Position numbers and translations under genes: made by a program. From contig JAGNQL010000004.1 of assembly GCA_017989135.1 (NCBI GenBank), forward strand, positions 1 to 63,885: a stretch of 63,885 nucleotides of DNA. The letters are read 5' to 3'. The notes under the pieces are model-generated. The model made no database searches. It was given only the letters and a program-made list of their open reading frames with translations, and was not told where the DNA came from. This stretch comes from Burkholderiales bacterium. Lineage in GTDB: Bacteria; Pseudomonadota; Gammaproteobacteria; Burkholderiales; Casimicrobiaceae. Shown piece by piece: positions 8,379-17,400 of this stretch (position 1 is its first letter; every line of letters starts with the position of its first letter).

Positions 8379-8496
8379 CTGGTTACGGTTCGGGTCAACG
8401 CGGGTTCAGTGGCGCGCTCAATGAGCAATACTGCGCGGGCTTTCGCATCCGCTTCTGCCGTCGGGCAACGATTGCGCCTCGACCTGCATGCTAAAT

Positions 8497-8617
8497 ACAG
8501 CTTTTCTGCCTGAACGACCGGCTGGCTTTAGTCGTCGGCCAATTTTTCTGATAGTCAACAATGACTATTTCGTGCCTACAGCGACCGCATAGCGGTCGTT
8601 ACCACTATAAAGCTGTT
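8497..8617. repeat. 120-bp bipartite palindromic element, copy B
   Basis: The left end ACAGCTTTT and right end AAAGCTGTT are inverted repeats. Between them are hairpin GACCGGCTGGCTTTAGTCGTC, a centre GATAGTCAACAATGACTAT and the near-perfect hairpin AGCGACCGCATAGCGGTCGTT. It lies in the 450-base space between the Tle1-like gene and the DUF2087 gene; the remaining bases on either side (8379-8496 and 8618-8829) show no gene. Confidence 0.75.
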
Positions 8618-8829
8618 GCGCCTAGATTCTGCACATGGGCTTGGCTAACATTGCGCACGGGTCCACAGTTCACCCAGACGCTCCCGGCAACTCATTTGAG
8701 TCGCCACGCTAAACCTGCCGCGACGAAAAAATCTCCACACTTCACACGTTGATCCCTCAACGCTGAACCGTGTTGGAACGGGGGCTGCCAACGACTCAAC
8801 TCGGTTCGGCTTTGAAAGGCAGGTCTTTC

Positions 8830-9441
8830 GTGTCCGTAACATCCACTACAACAACACTCCGTTCCTCCGCGGCGTCACGCGCGCCCGCGCTTGCATTCGT
8901 CGCGCCCAGCATCTCAGCGTTAGCAAAGTCGCTGTGCGAACAATTCGCTGCGGCCAACGCGGCACCGTCTCATCTGCAGATGCTCAACTGGCTCGCGCGT
9001 GGCGCGGGGCATCGCAACTACCAGGCGTTTCGTGCGACAGCCGTGGCTGCGCCTTCGATAACGCCCGAGCCGACTAAACGCCCGAAGCCACAAGCGGAAG
9101 TTCCAGTCGCGCTCAATGCGCACGCCACCAAAGCGCTGATGCAATTTGATGAGGCTGGCCGACTTGTTCGCTGGCCGAGCAAGTTCGCTGTGCAGCGCTT
9201 CGCGATGTGGGCGCTATGGATGCGCTTCGACGCGAGTCGCGTCTACACCGAGCGCGAAGTCAACACGCTCCTAAACGCGTGGGCCACCTTCGGCGACCCC
9301 GTGACGCTCCGCCGCGAACTCATCAACATGAAGCTCCTCGCCCGAAAGGCTGATTGCTCTGCGTATTGGAAAGAGCCTCAGCGACCGGATGAGGAAATGC
9401 AGGCGTTTTTGCGCGCAGCGCGCCAGCGGGTGGAGGCTTAA
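8830..9441 (+). CDS. DUF2087 domain protein
   Basis: About 203 residues when started at the GTG at 8830, which has GGCAGG six bases upstream; an earlier in-frame GTG at 8770 is possible but has no such site. The N-terminal half contains a CEQFAAANAAPSHLQMLNWLARGAGHRNYQAF segment found ahead of this domain in other bacteria. The C-terminal half (from ALMQFDEAGRLVRWPSK) is a DUF2087 domain, including the conserved YTEREVNTLLNAW and RRELINMKLLAR, a winged-helix-like fold. It is likely a cytoplasmic regulator or DNA-binding protein. It directly precedes a toxin-antitoxin pair, with 44 bases between. Confidence 0.72.
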   Translation: MSVTSTTTTLRSSAASRAPALAFVAPSISALAKSLCEQFAAANAAPSHLQMLNWLARGAGHRNYQAFRATAVAAPSITPEPTKRPKPQAEVPVALNAHATKALMQFDEAGRLVRWPSKFAVQRFAMWALWMRFDASRVYTEREVNTLLNAWATFGDPVTLRRELINMKLLARKADCSAYWKEPQRPDEEMQAFLRAARQRVEA

Positions 9442-9485
9442 GGAAACGCTATCATTGATAGCAATCCACTCGCAGGAGGTTCGCC

Positions 9486-9728
9486 ATGAGCCAACTTGTT
9501 GTCCGCAACATCGAACCCGAAATCGTCGAGGCGCTCAAACAGCGCGCCGCCGCCGCGAATATCAGCGCTGAAGAGCAGCACCGACGGTTGTTACGCGAAG
9601 CGTTGGGACGTCCGCGCAAGCTCACCTTTGAGGAGCTGATATTGAGCATGCCGAATGTGGGTCGTGACGAAGACTTCGCGCGCGACAACGAGCAGACCAT
9701 GCGGCCCGATCCGTTTGAATCCAAATAG
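9486..9728 (+). CDS. FitA/VapB-like antitoxin (ribbon-helix-helix)
   Basis: An 80-residue protein beginning SQLVVRNIEPEIVEALKQRA, the ribbon-helix-helix DNA-binding start of FitA-type antitoxins. It is followed by SAEEQHRRLLREAL and an acidic C-terminal tail that would block the PIN toxin. A strong ribosome site (CAGGAGG) precedes the ATG. It is paired with a PIN toxin gene 17 bases downstream and probably represses its own promoter. Confidence 0.85.
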   Translation: MSQLVVRNIEPEIVEALKQRAAAANISAEEQHRRLLREALGRPRKLTFEELILSMPNVGRDEDFARDNEQTMRPDPFESK

Positions 9729-9745
9729 AGTTACCGCTTCAATCT

Positions 9746-10171
9746 GTGTATCTGCTCGACACCAACATCATCAGCGAAACGAGAAAAGGCACGCGCGCGA
9801 ACCGTGGCGTACAACGTTTCTCAAAAGAGTTATTCGCCAGCGGAGTGCGTGCTTTCATCTCCGCGCCCACCTTCGGCGAAATTCGTTATGGTGTCGAACG
9901 CCTGCGTTATCGCGGCGACTTGGAACAAGCCGAAGTCATTGAACGCTGGTTGACGATCGTCTTGCGCGAATACGCGGGTCGCATTCTTCCGTTTGACGAG
10001 GTCTGCGCGCAATTATGGGGGCGAATGATGGTGCCGGATCGCGGGAGCATCGTCGACAAACAAATCGCCGCAGTCGCACAAGCTCACCAGCTCACGCTCG
10101 TCACACGTAACGTCCGCAGTTTCGCGCAGATCGGCGTTCCTCTACTTAATCCGTTTACTGAAGACAACTAA
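9746..10171 (+). CDS. PIN-domain ribonuclease toxin (FitB/VapC family)
   Basis: A 141-residue PIN protein starting at GTG. The acidic active-site residues expected for a metal-dependent RNase are present: D at YLLDTNIISE (residue 5), E in APTFGEIRYG near 49, D in DRGSIVDKQIAAVA near 100-105, and the late TRN of LVTRNVRSF. The partner antitoxin lies immediately upstream. Its TAA stop is followed with no gap by the GTG of argS, an unusually tight arrangement between a toxin and an essential gene. Confidence 0.88.
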   Translation: MYLLDTNIISETRKGTRANRGVQRFSKELFASGVRAFISAPTFGEIRYGVERLRYRGDLEQAEVIERWLTIVLREYAGRILPFDEVCAQLWGRMMVPDRGSIVDKQIAAVAQAHQLTLVTRNVRSFAQIGVPLLNPFTEDN

Positions 10172-11803
10172 GTGCAAAAAGAACAACTCCTCGCCTGGCT
10201 CGCCGCTGGTCTTAAATCCGCCGGATTGAGCGACTCCGCAGTCCCAGCGCTTGAGCGCCCGAAGCAAGCTGATCACGGTGATTTTGCGACCAACATCGCG
10301 CTGCAACTGGCAAAGCCGCTTGGCAAGAATCCGCGTGAAGTCGCAACGATGTTGAAGGCTGCGCTCGACGCTGCGCCGCATCCGCTGGTGACCGAAGTCA
10401 CGATTGCTGGCCCTGGGTTCATCAACATTCGATTAAACCCCGCCGCGAAGTTTTCAGTCGTGGCCGACGCATTAAAGCAGCGCGAAAAATTCGGTCTCGG
10501 CAACGCTCGTAGCGGTGAAAAAGTGCTCGTCGAATTCGTCTCGGCGAATCCGACCGGCCCACTGCACACCGGTCACGCGCGCCAAGCCGCGCTCGGCGAC
10601 ACGCTGTGCAACTTGCTCGAAACGCAAGGCTGCACAGTGCACCGCGAGTTTTATTACAACGACGCGGGCAATCAGATCGACAACCTGACGCGCTCGGTGC
10701 AACTGCGCGCGAACGGCGTTGAGCCAGGCAGTGAAGGTTGGCCGGAAGACGGCTATCGCGGCGATTACATCGTCGAAATCGGCAAGCAATTTGTTGCGGC
10801 AGGCAGCGACGCGAAGGACGCCGACGCGGTGCGTGCGTTTGCCGTGAACGCGCTGCGCAACGAACAAGACAAGGACCTGACCGCCTTCGGTGTGAAGAAA
10901 TTCGATTGCTACTACTTGGAGAGCTCGCTCTACACCGACGGCCGCGTCGACAAGACAGTCGCGGCACTCCAAGCAAGCGGCCACACCTACGAATCTGAAG
11001 GCGCCCTGTGGCTCAAGACCACCGACTACGGCGACGACAAAGACCGCGTGATGCGCAAGGCCGCAGGCGGCTACACGTACTTCTTGCCCGACGTGGCGTA
11101 TCACGTGACCAAGTGGGAGCGTGGCTTCACGCAGGTCGTGAACATCCAAGGTACGGATCACCACGGCACCACGGCTCGGGTGCGTGCGGGTTTGCAGGCG
11201 CTCAACATCGGCATTCCCACCGGCTATCCCGATTACCTGCTGCACAGCATGGTGCGCGTGATGAAAGGCGGCGAGGAAGTGAAAATTTCCAAGCGCGCCG
11301 GAAGTTACGTCACGCTCGGTGAACTGATCGAATGGGTCGGGAAGGACGCCGTGCGCTTCTTCCTTGTTTCGCGCAAAGCCGATAGCGAATTTACGTTCGA
11401 TATCGACCTCGCGCTCTCACAAAGCGAAGAAAACCCAGTGTTTTACGTGCAGTACGCGCATGCGCGGATTTGCTCGGTGTTGCGTGAAGCGGCGGTGAGC
11501 GATGAAGCGTTGGCGGCCGCCGATTTAGCGCTACTGACGCATGAAAAAGCGGAGGCGTTGGCGACCAAGCTCGCCGACTATCCGGCGTTGCTCGCTACGA
11601 CTGCACGCGACCTTGCGCCGCATTTGCTGCCGTACTACTTGCGCGAAGTGGCCGCGGCGTTTCACGCGTACTACGCTGTGGAGCGTATTCGCGTGGACGA
11701 GCCTGCCTTGCGCGCCGCGCGCACGGCGCTCGCCGCTGCGACCGCACAAGTGCTAAAAAACGGGCTTCAATTGCTCGGCGTGTCTGCGCCTGAGAGAATG
11801 TAG
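10172..11803 (+). CDS. argS: Arginyl-tRNA synthetase
   Basis: A 543-residue class I synthetase that charges tRNA-Arg. The N-terminal Add1 domain covers residues 1-110. The HIGH signature is HTGH at about 132-135 within [18 protein letters not shown]. The KMSKS position reads [10 protein letters not shown] near 375. The DALR anticodon-binding domain follows from about 430, with [19 protein letters not shown] at its start. Start GTG immediately after the toxin stop codon. Followed three bases later by a SPOR protein and then dsbA, a familiar betaproteobacterial order. Slightly shorter than the E. coli enzyme, but all core motifs are present. Confidence 0.96.
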   Translation: MQKEQLLAWLAAGLKSAGLSDSAVPALERPKQADHGDFATNIALQLAKPLGKNPREVATMLKAALDAAPHPLVTEVTIAGPGFINIRLNPAAKFSVVADALKQREKFGLGNARSGEKVLVEFVSANPTGPLHTGHARQAALGDTLCNLLETQGCTVHREFYYNDAGNQIDNLTRSVQLRANGVEPGSEGWPEDGYRGDYIVEIGKQFVAAGSDAKDADAVRAFAVNALRNEQDKDLTAFGVKKFDCYYLESSLYTDGRVDKTVAALQASGHTYESEGALWLKTTDYGDDKDRVMRKAAGGYTYFLPDVAYHVTKWERGFTQVVNIQGTDHHGTTARVRAGLQALNIGIPTGYPDYLLHSMVRVMKGGEEVKISKRAGSYVTLGELIEWVGKDAVRFFLVSRKADSEFTFDIDLALSQSEENPVFYVQYAHARICSVLREAAVSDEALAAADLALLTHEKAEALATKLADYPALLATTARDLAPHLLPYYLREVAAAFHAYYAVERIRVDEPALRAARTALAAATAQVLKNGLQLLGVSAPERM

Positions 11804-11805
11804 TC

Positions 11806-12411
11806 GTGGATACTTCTCAGCTTAAATCGGGTCCGTTTTTCTTCGGCGGTTTGATCGGCTTCGTCGCCGGGCTCGTCGTCGCCGGCGTGCTCGCCATTTG
11901 GATTTACAACGCGACGCCGTTCCGCGCCGAGTCGACGCCAGCGCCAAAGCTTGAGGCGGTCAAACCCAAAGTGGACCCCAAACCTCTCGCCAAAGCCGCC
12001 GATCCCGCGCCTGAAAAAGACACCGACAAACCGGACACCGCGCGTATCGTGCAACCGGGCCTCTCGACCAAATCCGTACCAGAAGCGACACCAAGCAACG
12101 TCGTCGCCGCGAAACCCGAGCCAAAGGCCAAACCGGGCGCTGACGCGCAACCTGAGCCCTCGCCTAGCGCCGAGCCACGCGGTAGGCTTTGGCTGCAAGT
12201 GGGCGCTTACGCCAACAAGCAAGACGCCGACAATCAGCGCGCCCGCTTTGCCATGTTGGGCTATGAAGCGCGCATCGAAAGCACCGACATTCCGGACAAA
12301 GGCGCGATTCACCGCGTTCGCGTTGGCCCCTACCGCGACCCTGACGAAGCAGCCAAAGTGCGCGGTGACCTAGCGCGCCAGGGCATCGAAGTCTCAGTCA
12401 TCAAGCCCTAA
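11806..12411 (+). CDS. SPOR-domain inner-membrane protein (FtsN-like)
   Basis: A 201-residue bitopic protein. A short cytoplasmic N-terminus comes before a membrane helix at about residues 10-35 (PFFFGGLIGFVAGLVVAGVL). A Pro/Ala/Lys-rich linker (about 40-125) follows, then a C-terminal SPOR domain (about 126-200, starting LWLQVGAYANKQDADNQRARF). SPOR domains bind denuded peptidoglycan at the septum, so a cell-division or wall role is expected. It starts with GTG two bases after the argS stop and is probably cotranscribed with argS. It could be annotated FtsN, but the betaproteobacterial relatives are diverse. Confidence 0.88.
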   Translation: MDTSQLKSGPFFFGGLIGFVAGLVVAGVLAIWIYNATPFRAESTPAPKLEAVKPKVDPKPLAKAADPAPEKDTDKPDTARIVQPGLSTKSVPEATPSNVVAAKPEPKAKPGADAQPEPSPSAEPRGRLWLQVGAYANKQDADNQRARFAMLGYEARIESTDIPDKGAIHRVRVGPYRDPDEAAKVRGDLARQGIEVSVIKP

Positions 12412-12525
12412 ATTCATACCGCTTGTCAGTCGAAAGTGGCGTCTAAGCGCTGTCAGCGAACCAAACACCTGTTACGTTAGTCGTAACAACCGCAACCAAA
12501 ACATCACAGTAACGGAGACACTCGA

Positions 12526-13170
12526 ATGATTCGTTGGGCAACCGCTCTCAAATGGCTGGCGCTGGGCTTCATGGCCGCGTCGTTTTCTGCAAGCGCGCAG
12601 CAGCAACTGACCGAAGGCAAGCAGTTTTTGCGCTTAAAAAATGCGCAAGCAGTCGAGTCGGGCAGCAAGATCGAAGTGCTCGAGTTCTTCAGCTACGGTT
12701 GCATTCATTGCTACCACTTTGAAGAATTCATCGGCCCATGGTCGAAGAAAGTGCCTGCCGACGTGAGCTTTAAGCGCATTCCGGTGGCGTTTCAGCCAGC
12801 ATGGGTGAACTTGGGCAAGATCATGTACACGCTCGAAGCAATGGGTCGCGAGGACCTGACGATGAAAGTATTCAAGTCCATTCATGACGCGAACGCGCGT
12901 CTGCACGAAGAGAAAGTGTTTTTTGAATGGGCCGCAAGCAACGGGCTAGACCTCGCCAAAGTCAAAGAAATGTGGGGTTCGTTTGCCGTTAACAGCAAGA
13001 TGAACCGTGCCAAGACTCTGGCTCAAAACTACCAAGTCGACAGCACCCCCATGGTGTTTGTTGACGGGAAATTCCGGCCCGTATTTGGCCCCGGTTCGGT
13101 CGAGTTCAAAGACGCCGGTGCGGCGCTTGATTTCCTCGTCGCCAAAGCGCGCAGCGAGCGCAAGAAGTAA
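12526..13170 (+). CDS. dsbA: Thiol:disulfide interchange protein DsbA-like
   Basis: A 214-residue periplasmic thioredoxin-fold oxidase that introduces disulphides into exported proteins. The signal peptide covers residues 1-24 (ending SASA before QQQ). The active site is Cys59-Ile-His-Cys62 within FFSYGCIHCYHFEEF, a CxHC dipeptide close to the classic CPHC. The cis-Pro loop is VDSTPMVFVDG near 175. The ATG start is preceded by CGGAGAC. A strong terminator follows at 13192. Its place after argS and the SPOR gene is the standard betaproteobacterial arrangement. Confidence 0.93.
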   Translation: MIRWATALKWLALGFMAASFSASAQQQLTEGKQFLRLKNAQAVESGSKIEVLEFFSYGCIHCYHFEEFIGPWSKKVPADVSFKRIPVAFQPAWVNLGKIMYTLEAMGREDLTMKVFKSIHDANARLHEEKVFFEWAASNGLDLAKVKEMWGSFAVNSKMNRAKTLAQNYQVDSTPMVFVDGKFRPVFGPGSVEFKDAGAALDFLVAKARSERKK

Positions 13171-13191
13171 TCTTCAACACGCAGCACTCCG

Positions 13192-13226
13192 AAAAGGCCG
13201 CCCGGCGAACCGGCGGCCTTTTTCTT
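13192..13226 (+). terminator. Intrinsic terminator after dsbA
   Basis: The stem AAAGGCCGCC / GGCGGCCTTT has a 9-base loop and runs into TTTTC. It separates dsbA from the BtuF-like gene that starts 27 bases later. Confidence 0.9.
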
Positions 13227-13252
13227 TTGCGCAGCGCCCCCAAGTGCGAGCG

Positions 13253-14074
13253 ATGAGCAATCTTCCCGACGCCATTGGCCAGCGCTTTGCGCCGTTCGCC
13301 CACCCCGCCAATCTGCGCATCGCGTGCCTCGTGCCGTCGATCACCGAGACGCTTTTTGCCCTCGGGTTGGGTGAACAGGTCGTGGCGCGAACCGGCTTTT
13401 GCATTCATCCCGACCCCGCCGTGCGGGAAGTGCCCAAAGTGGGCGGCACGAAGGACGTGAACATCGCGCGCCTGATCGAGACCGAACCGACCCACGTGAT
13501 CGTCAACATCGACGAGAACCGCAAAGAAACGGTTGATCATTTGCGTCGCATGATTCCACACGTGGTGGTGACGCATCCGAATTTGCCTGAAGACAACGCG
13601 ACGTTGTTTCGCTTACTCGGACACATTTTTTCAGTCGATGAAGCCGCGCTCAAACTCACGCGCGAGCTCGCCGATGCGCTAGCGACAGCGCGCAACGTAG
13701 GTGCGACGACACCAACGCAAACCGCGCTCTACGTGATCTGGAAAGACCCGTGGATGACCGTCTCGCGCGACACCTATGTCAGCGCGATGCTTGCCACAGT
13801 CGGCTGGAAAACACTGCCGCTACAAGCAGAGAAACGCTATCCAGAAGTGCGGCTGAACGACAGCGTTTGGCACGATGCAGAGCGCATCTTTTTGTCGTCA
13901 GAGCCGTATTCGTTTGGTGAAGAACACGTCACCGCGTTACGCGAGGGCGCAAAGCTCACGCAGCCCATCGAATTGATCGACGGTGAAATGGTGAGTTGGT
14001 ACGGCGTACGCGCCATTGCAGGGTTGCGCTACCTAGCCGATTTGCGACGTGGGCGGTTGGCGCTTTCCGCGTAA
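13253..14074 (+). CDS. BtuF/helical-backbone periplasmic-binding-like protein without signal peptide
   Basis: A 273-residue protein matching the TroA/BtuF helical-backbone fold. RIACLVPSITETLFALGLGEQVV near residue 22 is the classic first lobe; GGTKDVNIARLIETEPTHVIV near 65 follows. The ATG at 13253 has GCGAGCG upstream and directly follows the dsbA terminator. There is no signal peptide at this or any nearby start, so the protein is probably cytoplasmic, unlike BtuF. No ABC permease or ATPase is adjacent. Such cytoplasmic BtuF-like proteins are often annotated 'cobalamin-binding protein', but their ligand is unproved. Confidence 0.82.
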   Translation: MSNLPDAIGQRFAPFAHPANLRIACLVPSITETLFALGLGEQVVARTGFCIHPDPAVREVPKVGGTKDVNIARLIETEPTHVIVNIDENRKETVDHLRRMIPHVVVTHPNLPEDNATLFRLLGHIFSVDEAALKLTRELADALATARNVGATTPTQTALYVIWKDPWMTVSRDTYVSAMLATVGWKTLPLQAEKRYPEVRLNDSVWHDAERIFLSSEPYSFGEEHVTALREGAKLTQPIELIDGEMVSWYGVRAIAGLRYLADLRRGRLALSA

Positions 14075-14129
14075 TGTGTGTCCGCTGAAAAGCCCCGTGC
14101 TCATTGAACCATGCGACGACGACCGTCGT

Positions 14130-14183
14130 GTGGGAGCGGTGGAAGCCGCGAAAAAGGTTATTCGCGGCTTCCACCGCTCCCAC
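14130..14183. repeat. Perfect 23-bp inverted REP pair (GTGGGAGCGG type)
   Basis: Two copies of a 23-base unit beginning GTGGGAGCGGTGGAAGCC, inverted around an 8-base loop, form a perfect 23-bp stem (14130-14152 with 14161-14183). Both heads point outward, as in a BIME. It lies between the convergent BtuF-like and DUF1232 genes, so it may also act as a barrier or stabiliser at their 3' ends. It is of the same type as the elements at 4146 and 50051. Confidence 0.88.
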
Positions 14184-14214
14184 GCCAACGCGCGCGTCAT
14201 TCGTGTTTGTGTGA

Positions 14215-14442
14215 TCAACCGTTCTTCTTGAAAAACACCTGCCGCGCGGCCCAAGCGAGCACACCCAGGTCGTCGAGCCATCCGACAATCGGGACGACGT
14301 CCGGGATCAAATCCAGCGGCGAGAGGATGTAAAGTAGCGCGAGTACGGCGATGATCGCGCGCTTCCATTTCGCCTGTGATTTCAGCGGCTGATCTTTCGC
14401 GGGAATGACCAAGGGAATCGGATTGCTGGATGGTGCGGACAT
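14215..14442 (-). CDS. DUF1232 small membrane protein
   Basis: A 75-residue protein. The start is taken at the ATG at 14442, which has TTAGGAG upstream; a longer frame back to 14484 lacks support. The N-terminal half is polar. From residue 31, AIIAVLALLYILSPLDLIPDVVPIVGWLDDLGVLAWA is the DUF1232 signature, with the SPxDLIPD turn and two hydrophobic segments that insert in the membrane. Function unknown in the family. Confidence 0.88.
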   Translation of the reverse strand: MSAPSSNPIPLVIPAKDQPLKSQAKWKRAIIAVLALLYILSPLDLIPDVVPIVGWLDDLGVLAWAARQVFFKKNG

Positions 14443-14498
14443 GGCGAAAACTCCTAAGAACGAACAAGTCACGAACAATTGCATCCGCGCCGACCGCG

Positions 14499-17400
14499 CT
14501 ACTTCACTGACAGCGCTAAGGTAGTCGCTACCTGATCCAGCTTACTTGCCTTCGCAGGTTGCGGTGCAGCGACGCTAACGCGGTCTGCGCTGATCGTGTT
14601 GACAGCGGTGAGTGTGTTTCTGATGACTTCCGCGCGGAACCCGGCAAGCGTTGCGTACGCAATGTCGGGTACGGCTTGTTTGACTTGCAGTAGCTTGAAG
14701 AGTTCAGGGTAGTACTTCGCGCGTGCGGCCGCGCGCTCCGCTCGCGCCGTCGGCGACAAGCGTTCGCGCGCGTTTTGCAGCATGCCTGTCACGGCGTTTC
14801 CGGCGGGCGGCAGATATTGCGCGCGCAATCTCACCGCTTCGTCGCCCGCCGAGGCAGCGAGCTCATCTAACGCGGCCTGCACCTTGGTATCGGTGAAGGA
14901 GATAACCAGCGGTTCGTTCGCGCCCGGCGGCTTCATCCCCGCGCGTTTGCTTACTTCGAGCTTCAAGATGTTGTCCGCCAACGCTTCGCGGTCGCGCGCT
15001 TTATCGAAACGACCTTCGACGGTGAGTTTGAGTTGTGGCCGCTTTTCTAGCGCTTTGACGAGTTTGCCGAGTTTCTCGCGTTCGGGGGGTAACAGGCGCG
15101 CCTCGCCAGGCTCGAAGTTCACCGCTTCAAATTCTTCCCCGCTGCCGCCCAGCAAAGCGCCGAGCGCGCGAAACGGAGCGGTGGCGATCTTGGTCAGCAC
15201 ATTGCCAATCGCTTTCCAGATCAAACTGCCATAGCTAAATTGCGGGTCATCGAGCGAGCCTTGGACCGGCAGGCCCAACTCGATCACGCCATTGCTATCG
15301 CGCAGCAATGCGATGGCCAGGTCGAGCGGCAGGTTCGACGCCTCTTTGCTGTCGACGCGTTCTCCGAGCACCAAATTGTCGATGACGATCTGGTTTTCGC
15401 CTTTGAGTTTTCGTTGCTGAATTTTGTATTCGAGATCGAGCGAGAGTTTGCCGGACTCAATTTTGCGGCCTGCAAATTTTCCGGAATACGGTGTGAGATT
15501 TTTCATCTCAAGGTTTCGGAAGATGGCCTTAATGTCTGTGAACTCGGTCGCGCCCATCGGCGCGATGGCGCCGGAAATTCGCGCCAACCCGAACTGATCG
15601 ACCTTGCCTTCGAGCGACACTTCGGCGCGCGACGACAACTCGGTCGATAGGCCGACAATCAGACCCGAAAGGTCCGAGATACGCGTACCAAACTGCGGGC
15701 GTAGCGACAGATCGGCGAACTCCACGTCGCCGCCCGTAACTTGAACGCGCCGAACTTTGACCACGGGCGCGGTGTCGCTGTCGGTGGGCATTGGTGCAGG
15801 TTGCGTCACCGTGGACGCGGGCGTTTGCGTTGGCGCTTGCGTTGGTATTTGCGCCGGCGGCACAGCAGACGCTTTGCCGACCTGCGAAAGATTCAACGTG
15901 CCGTCTTCGGCGATGATGAACCTGCCGCGCGGTTGATCGAGCAGCAAATCCGCGAGCGTTACGTTCAGCCCAGCGTTGCCGGACGTGATGCGAATGTTTT
16001 GGCTCGACAATTCGGCCCATTGCGTAAACGGCGCGTTGGTCGTTTCATCGATCAGTTCAAACTCGCGCACAGCCATTTTGCCGTCGAAGCGAATCGCGTC
16101 GGCCTTTGTCTCGCTGGCACCAAGCGCCGCCTGCACGCGTCCGTCGAGCGCGGCCTCGCCCTTGGTGAGCTTCAATCGCGTATTGCGATTGAGGTACGGC
16201 GAGAACGCGGCGAGCGCGACACGCTCCAATGAAAACTCAGTGTCGACGCTGCTCGCGCGTTGGTCAAATTTCACCTTCGCCTGTGCCGCGCCACCGCTAC
16301 CGATGCTGCCCTTAAACGTCGCGTTGATCGGACGAGTTCCGTTCACTTCGATGCGCTCGACGTTGATGCCGATGGCGTCGACGACATGCGTGAGTGCTGT
16401 GGGCAATGTGTTGTCGACAAAGTTCACGCGGCCGTTGCTGAGACTGACGCCGGCAATGCTCACGCTAAAAGGGGGCGCATTTGCGCTTGGCTTCGCGGGC
16501 GCAGCGGCGGGTGCGCTCGCGACTGCTGGCGCAAACTTCTTCGCAACATCAACACCGGCCTGATCCAGCGCGAGCGACACGAGCGGCGCGACAATGTCCA
16601 TTTTCGGCAGTTCAATCTTCGTGCCCTGCGCGTTGATCTCAAACGGTGCAACGCGAAATTCTTTGGCGCTGAACCACGCATCGGGCGCAGCGCTGTCGCG
16701 CATGACGACGTCGGTCAACGCGGCGCGTTTGCTGCTGATGATGACGCTCGATTTGTCGCCGGTCGCAATGCGCGCGCCGAGCGTGAGATCGAGCTTTGCC
16801 GTGGTGATTTGCGGCGTCGCGAAACTTTGATCGCTTAACGTAAGCGCGGCTTTGTCGCTGATGATTTCGCCTACGCCGATTTGCCATCCGGTGGCGGGCG
16901 TCACCTGCGGCGCTGCGGTAGTCGTTGCGGGCGTCGTGGTCGTCGCAACTGCCTGAGCGGGTGCTGCTGGCGACGAAGCGGGCATCGAAGCAAACGGCAG
17001 CACCATCGTGCCGTTTTTGTCGCGAAGCGCGTTCGCTTGAAGCCCGGTGATGGTGATGTTGGGCACGTCGATGCGTTGCGTCGCTAGATCGAGCGTGAAC
17101 GGTTTTGCGGTGGCGATTTGCGCGATATTCAAGAACGAATCAGGCTGCGCGGCGGCCTTCACATTGATGCCCTGCAGCGATGCGTTGACCGGCAGGAAAG
17201 CAAACACCTGCGACTCTTTGCCGTTGGTTTTCGTCTTCGCCCACGATGCGCTGATCGGCGAGAGCTTGATCGTTTTCGCTGTCGCGCTGTCGCCTTTGCC
17301 ATCGCTGCCAGACAGAACGCGCAATTCAGCAATTTCAATCGAGCCATCGCCCACGCCAGCCGCAGTGAAATCGGTCCCCGCCGCGACACTGTAATTCGCA

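Noticed and set aside
13007..13252. N-terminal extension of the BtuF-like protein
   Set aside because: The frame is open through dsbA and its terminator, but the protein fold starts at the ATG at 13253, after the terminator hairpin.
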